From assembly GCA_000824845.1 (NCBI GenBank), contig CCNC01000141.1, positions 1 to 64,000 of the forward strand: a stretch of DNA of 64,000 nt, given 5' to 3'. Every line of letters begins with the position of its first letter. The stretch's first letter is position 1. This DNA comes from Mesorhizobium sp. ORS 3359. Lineage in GTDB: Bacteria > Pseudomonadota > Alphaproteobacteria > Rhizobiales > Rhizobiaceae. Positions 63,093 through 64,000 of the stretch are shown in pieces. Made by a program: the position numbers and the translations under genes. The notes under the pieces were generated by a model. It made no database searches, was not told where the DNA came from, and saw only the letters and a program-made list of their open reading frames with translations.

Positions 63093-64000
63093 ATGTCGGT
63101 GCGCCCAACAATCATCCTGCACACCGACAAGCCGGCGGGTGCGCTTGCCGTGCTCGCCGAGACGCATCCGGACCTCGAAGTCCATGCCTGCGATACCTAT
63201 GCCGGCCTCCCAGCCCTGATCGAACAGATCAGCGCCGAGGTGGTCTACTCTATCCGTTTCGACGGCACGCCGCGCTATCCGCGCCAGGCGCTCACCGAGA
63301 GCCAGACGGTGAAATGGGTGTCGATCGGCGGTTCCGGCACCGACCATCTCGGGCGCTGGGATCCGGCGCATGTGACCGTGACGAATTCGGCCGGCGTCGC
63401 CGCCGGCATGCTGGCCGAATATGCGCTCGGCGCCATGCTCTCCTTCTCGCTCGACCTGCGCGGCTTCGAGCGTCGCCAGCAGGCCCGTCAATGGGGCGGC
63501 GGCCGCGTCGAGCCGATCGAGGGCAAGACCCTCCTCATTGTCGGCCTCGGCAAGACCGGCGAGGCCGTGGCGCGCCGCGCGCAGGCGATGGGCATGCGCA
63601 CGCTGGGCATCCGCGCGCGGCCGAAACCGATGCCCTCGCTCGACGAAGTGCATGGTCCCGATGCGCTGCCGGCATTGGTCGGCCGCGCCGATTTCATCGT
63701 CTGCTGCGTGCCCCTGCTGCCGACAACGCGGGGCCTACTCGGTGAGGCCGCCTTAGCCGCCATGAAGCCGACGGCTGTCCTGATCGACATCTCGCGCGGC
63801 GGCGTCGTCGAGGAAACCGCGTTGTTGAGCGCGCTGGACAACAAGCGGATCAAGGGCGCGGCGCTCGACGTTTTCGTGACCGAACCGCTGCCGGCGGAGC
63901 ACCCGCTCTGGGGTTACGAAAACGTCGTCATCACGCCGCATTGCGCGGCGGTCTACGACGGCTGGGACCTCAAGTCGGTGCGCATGTTCGCCGACAATCT
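63093..64000 (+). CDS. D-2-hydroxyacid dehydrogenase family protein, truncated by window end
   Basis: The frame opens at the ATG 63093 (MSVRPTIILHTDKPAGALAV) and is still open at the edge (about 302 codons seen, so nearly complete). NAD-binding GLGKTGEAVARRA (near 150), then catalytic Arg in IDISRGGVV, Glu in VFVTEPLP and His in VITPHCAAV, all as in glyoxylate/hydroxypyruvate or phosphoglycerate dehydrogenases. It follows the DapA-like gene by 7 bases and is probably the last step of the same pathway, reducing a 2-keto acid. Confidence 0.88.
   Translation, partial: MSVRPTIILHTDKPAGALAVLAETHPDLEVHACDTYAGLPALIEQISAEVVYSIRFDGTPRYPRQALTESQTVKWVSIGGSGTDHLGRWDPAHVTVTNSAGVAAGMLAEYALGAMLSFSLDLRGFERRQQARQWGGGRVEPIEGKTLLIVGLGKTGEAVARRAQAMGMRTLGIRARPKPMPSLDEVHGPDALPALVGRADFIVCCVPLLPTTRGLLGEAALAAMKPTAVLIDISRGGVVEETALLSALDNKRIKGAALDVFVTEPLPAEHPLWGYENVVITPHCAAVYDGWDLKSVRMFADN

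Noticed and set aside
1-64000. CRISPR array
   Set aside because: No regularly spaced direct repeats were seen; the repeats present are inverted or single pairs.

Overview
The window looks like chromosomal DNA of a Mesorhizobium-type alphaproteobacterium (Rhizobiales). The evidence is high-GC coding sequence, an ExoR homologue, a PopZ homologue, a rhizobial FadL-like porin, Ti-plasmid-type TraA/TraC/TraD mobilization genes, and the intergenic palindromes typical of rhizobia. The genus is inferred from gene content, not proven.

Layout. Positions 1-12.2 kb are core chromosome, mostly on the minus strand: a small secreted protein, exoR, ilvD, a FadL-family outer-membrane protein, valS, popZ, tolC, a protein-isoaspartate methyltransferase-like gene, tRNA-Cys, a small PGPGW-type membrane protein, and tRNA-Asn at 12203-12277. 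Positions 12233-46147 are an integrated island of about 34 kb. Its limits are a perfect 46-bp direct repeat formed by the 3' part of tRNA-Asn (12233-12278 and 46102-46147), and a tyrosine integrase gene lies just inside the right copy. The island is an integrative and mobilizable element: it carries oriT-like DNA, a TraA relaxase-helicase, and TraC and TraD, but no mating-pair-formation genes. From 47.3 kb to the right edge the window is again chromosomal. It holds a catabolic region built around a heterotetrameric sarcosine-oxidase-type enzyme (soxBDAG), with a MmgE/PrpD protein, a DapA-like aldolase/lyase, a D-2-hydroxyacid dehydrogenase, a LysR regulator, an ABC solute-binding protein, a dimethylglycine-dehydrogenase-like flavoprotein and an SMP-30 lactonase.

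Island cargo. From left to right: a MerR/DUF433 + DUF5615 toxin-antitoxin-like pair; a set of small unknown genes, including a candidate 4-fold beta-flower protein and a frameshifted gene; a defence block (DUF3883 nuclease-like protein; C5 cytosine methyltransferase; DrmB; DrmA; a NERD-nuclease/SF1-helicase fusion; a very large DrmE-like protein; a divergent Vsr endonuclease); a winged-helix protein with a 48-residue membrane peptide; an HNH endonuclease; a candidate C39-like cysteine protein; the mobilization module; regulators; and a candidate graspetide (ATP-grasp RiPP) precursor/maturase pair beside a sulfotransferase.

The most interesting item is the defence block. It matches class 2 DISARM in drmA, drmB, a C5 methyltransferase and a DrmE-like gene. 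It lacks the phospholipase-D nuclease DrmC and instead has a NERD-SF1 helicase translationally coupled between drmE and drmA. The second is the precursor/ATP-grasp pair at 42.3-43.7 kb. Several genes show apparent single-base frameshifts (15.8 kb, 30.9 kb, 33.7 kb) that should be checked against reads.
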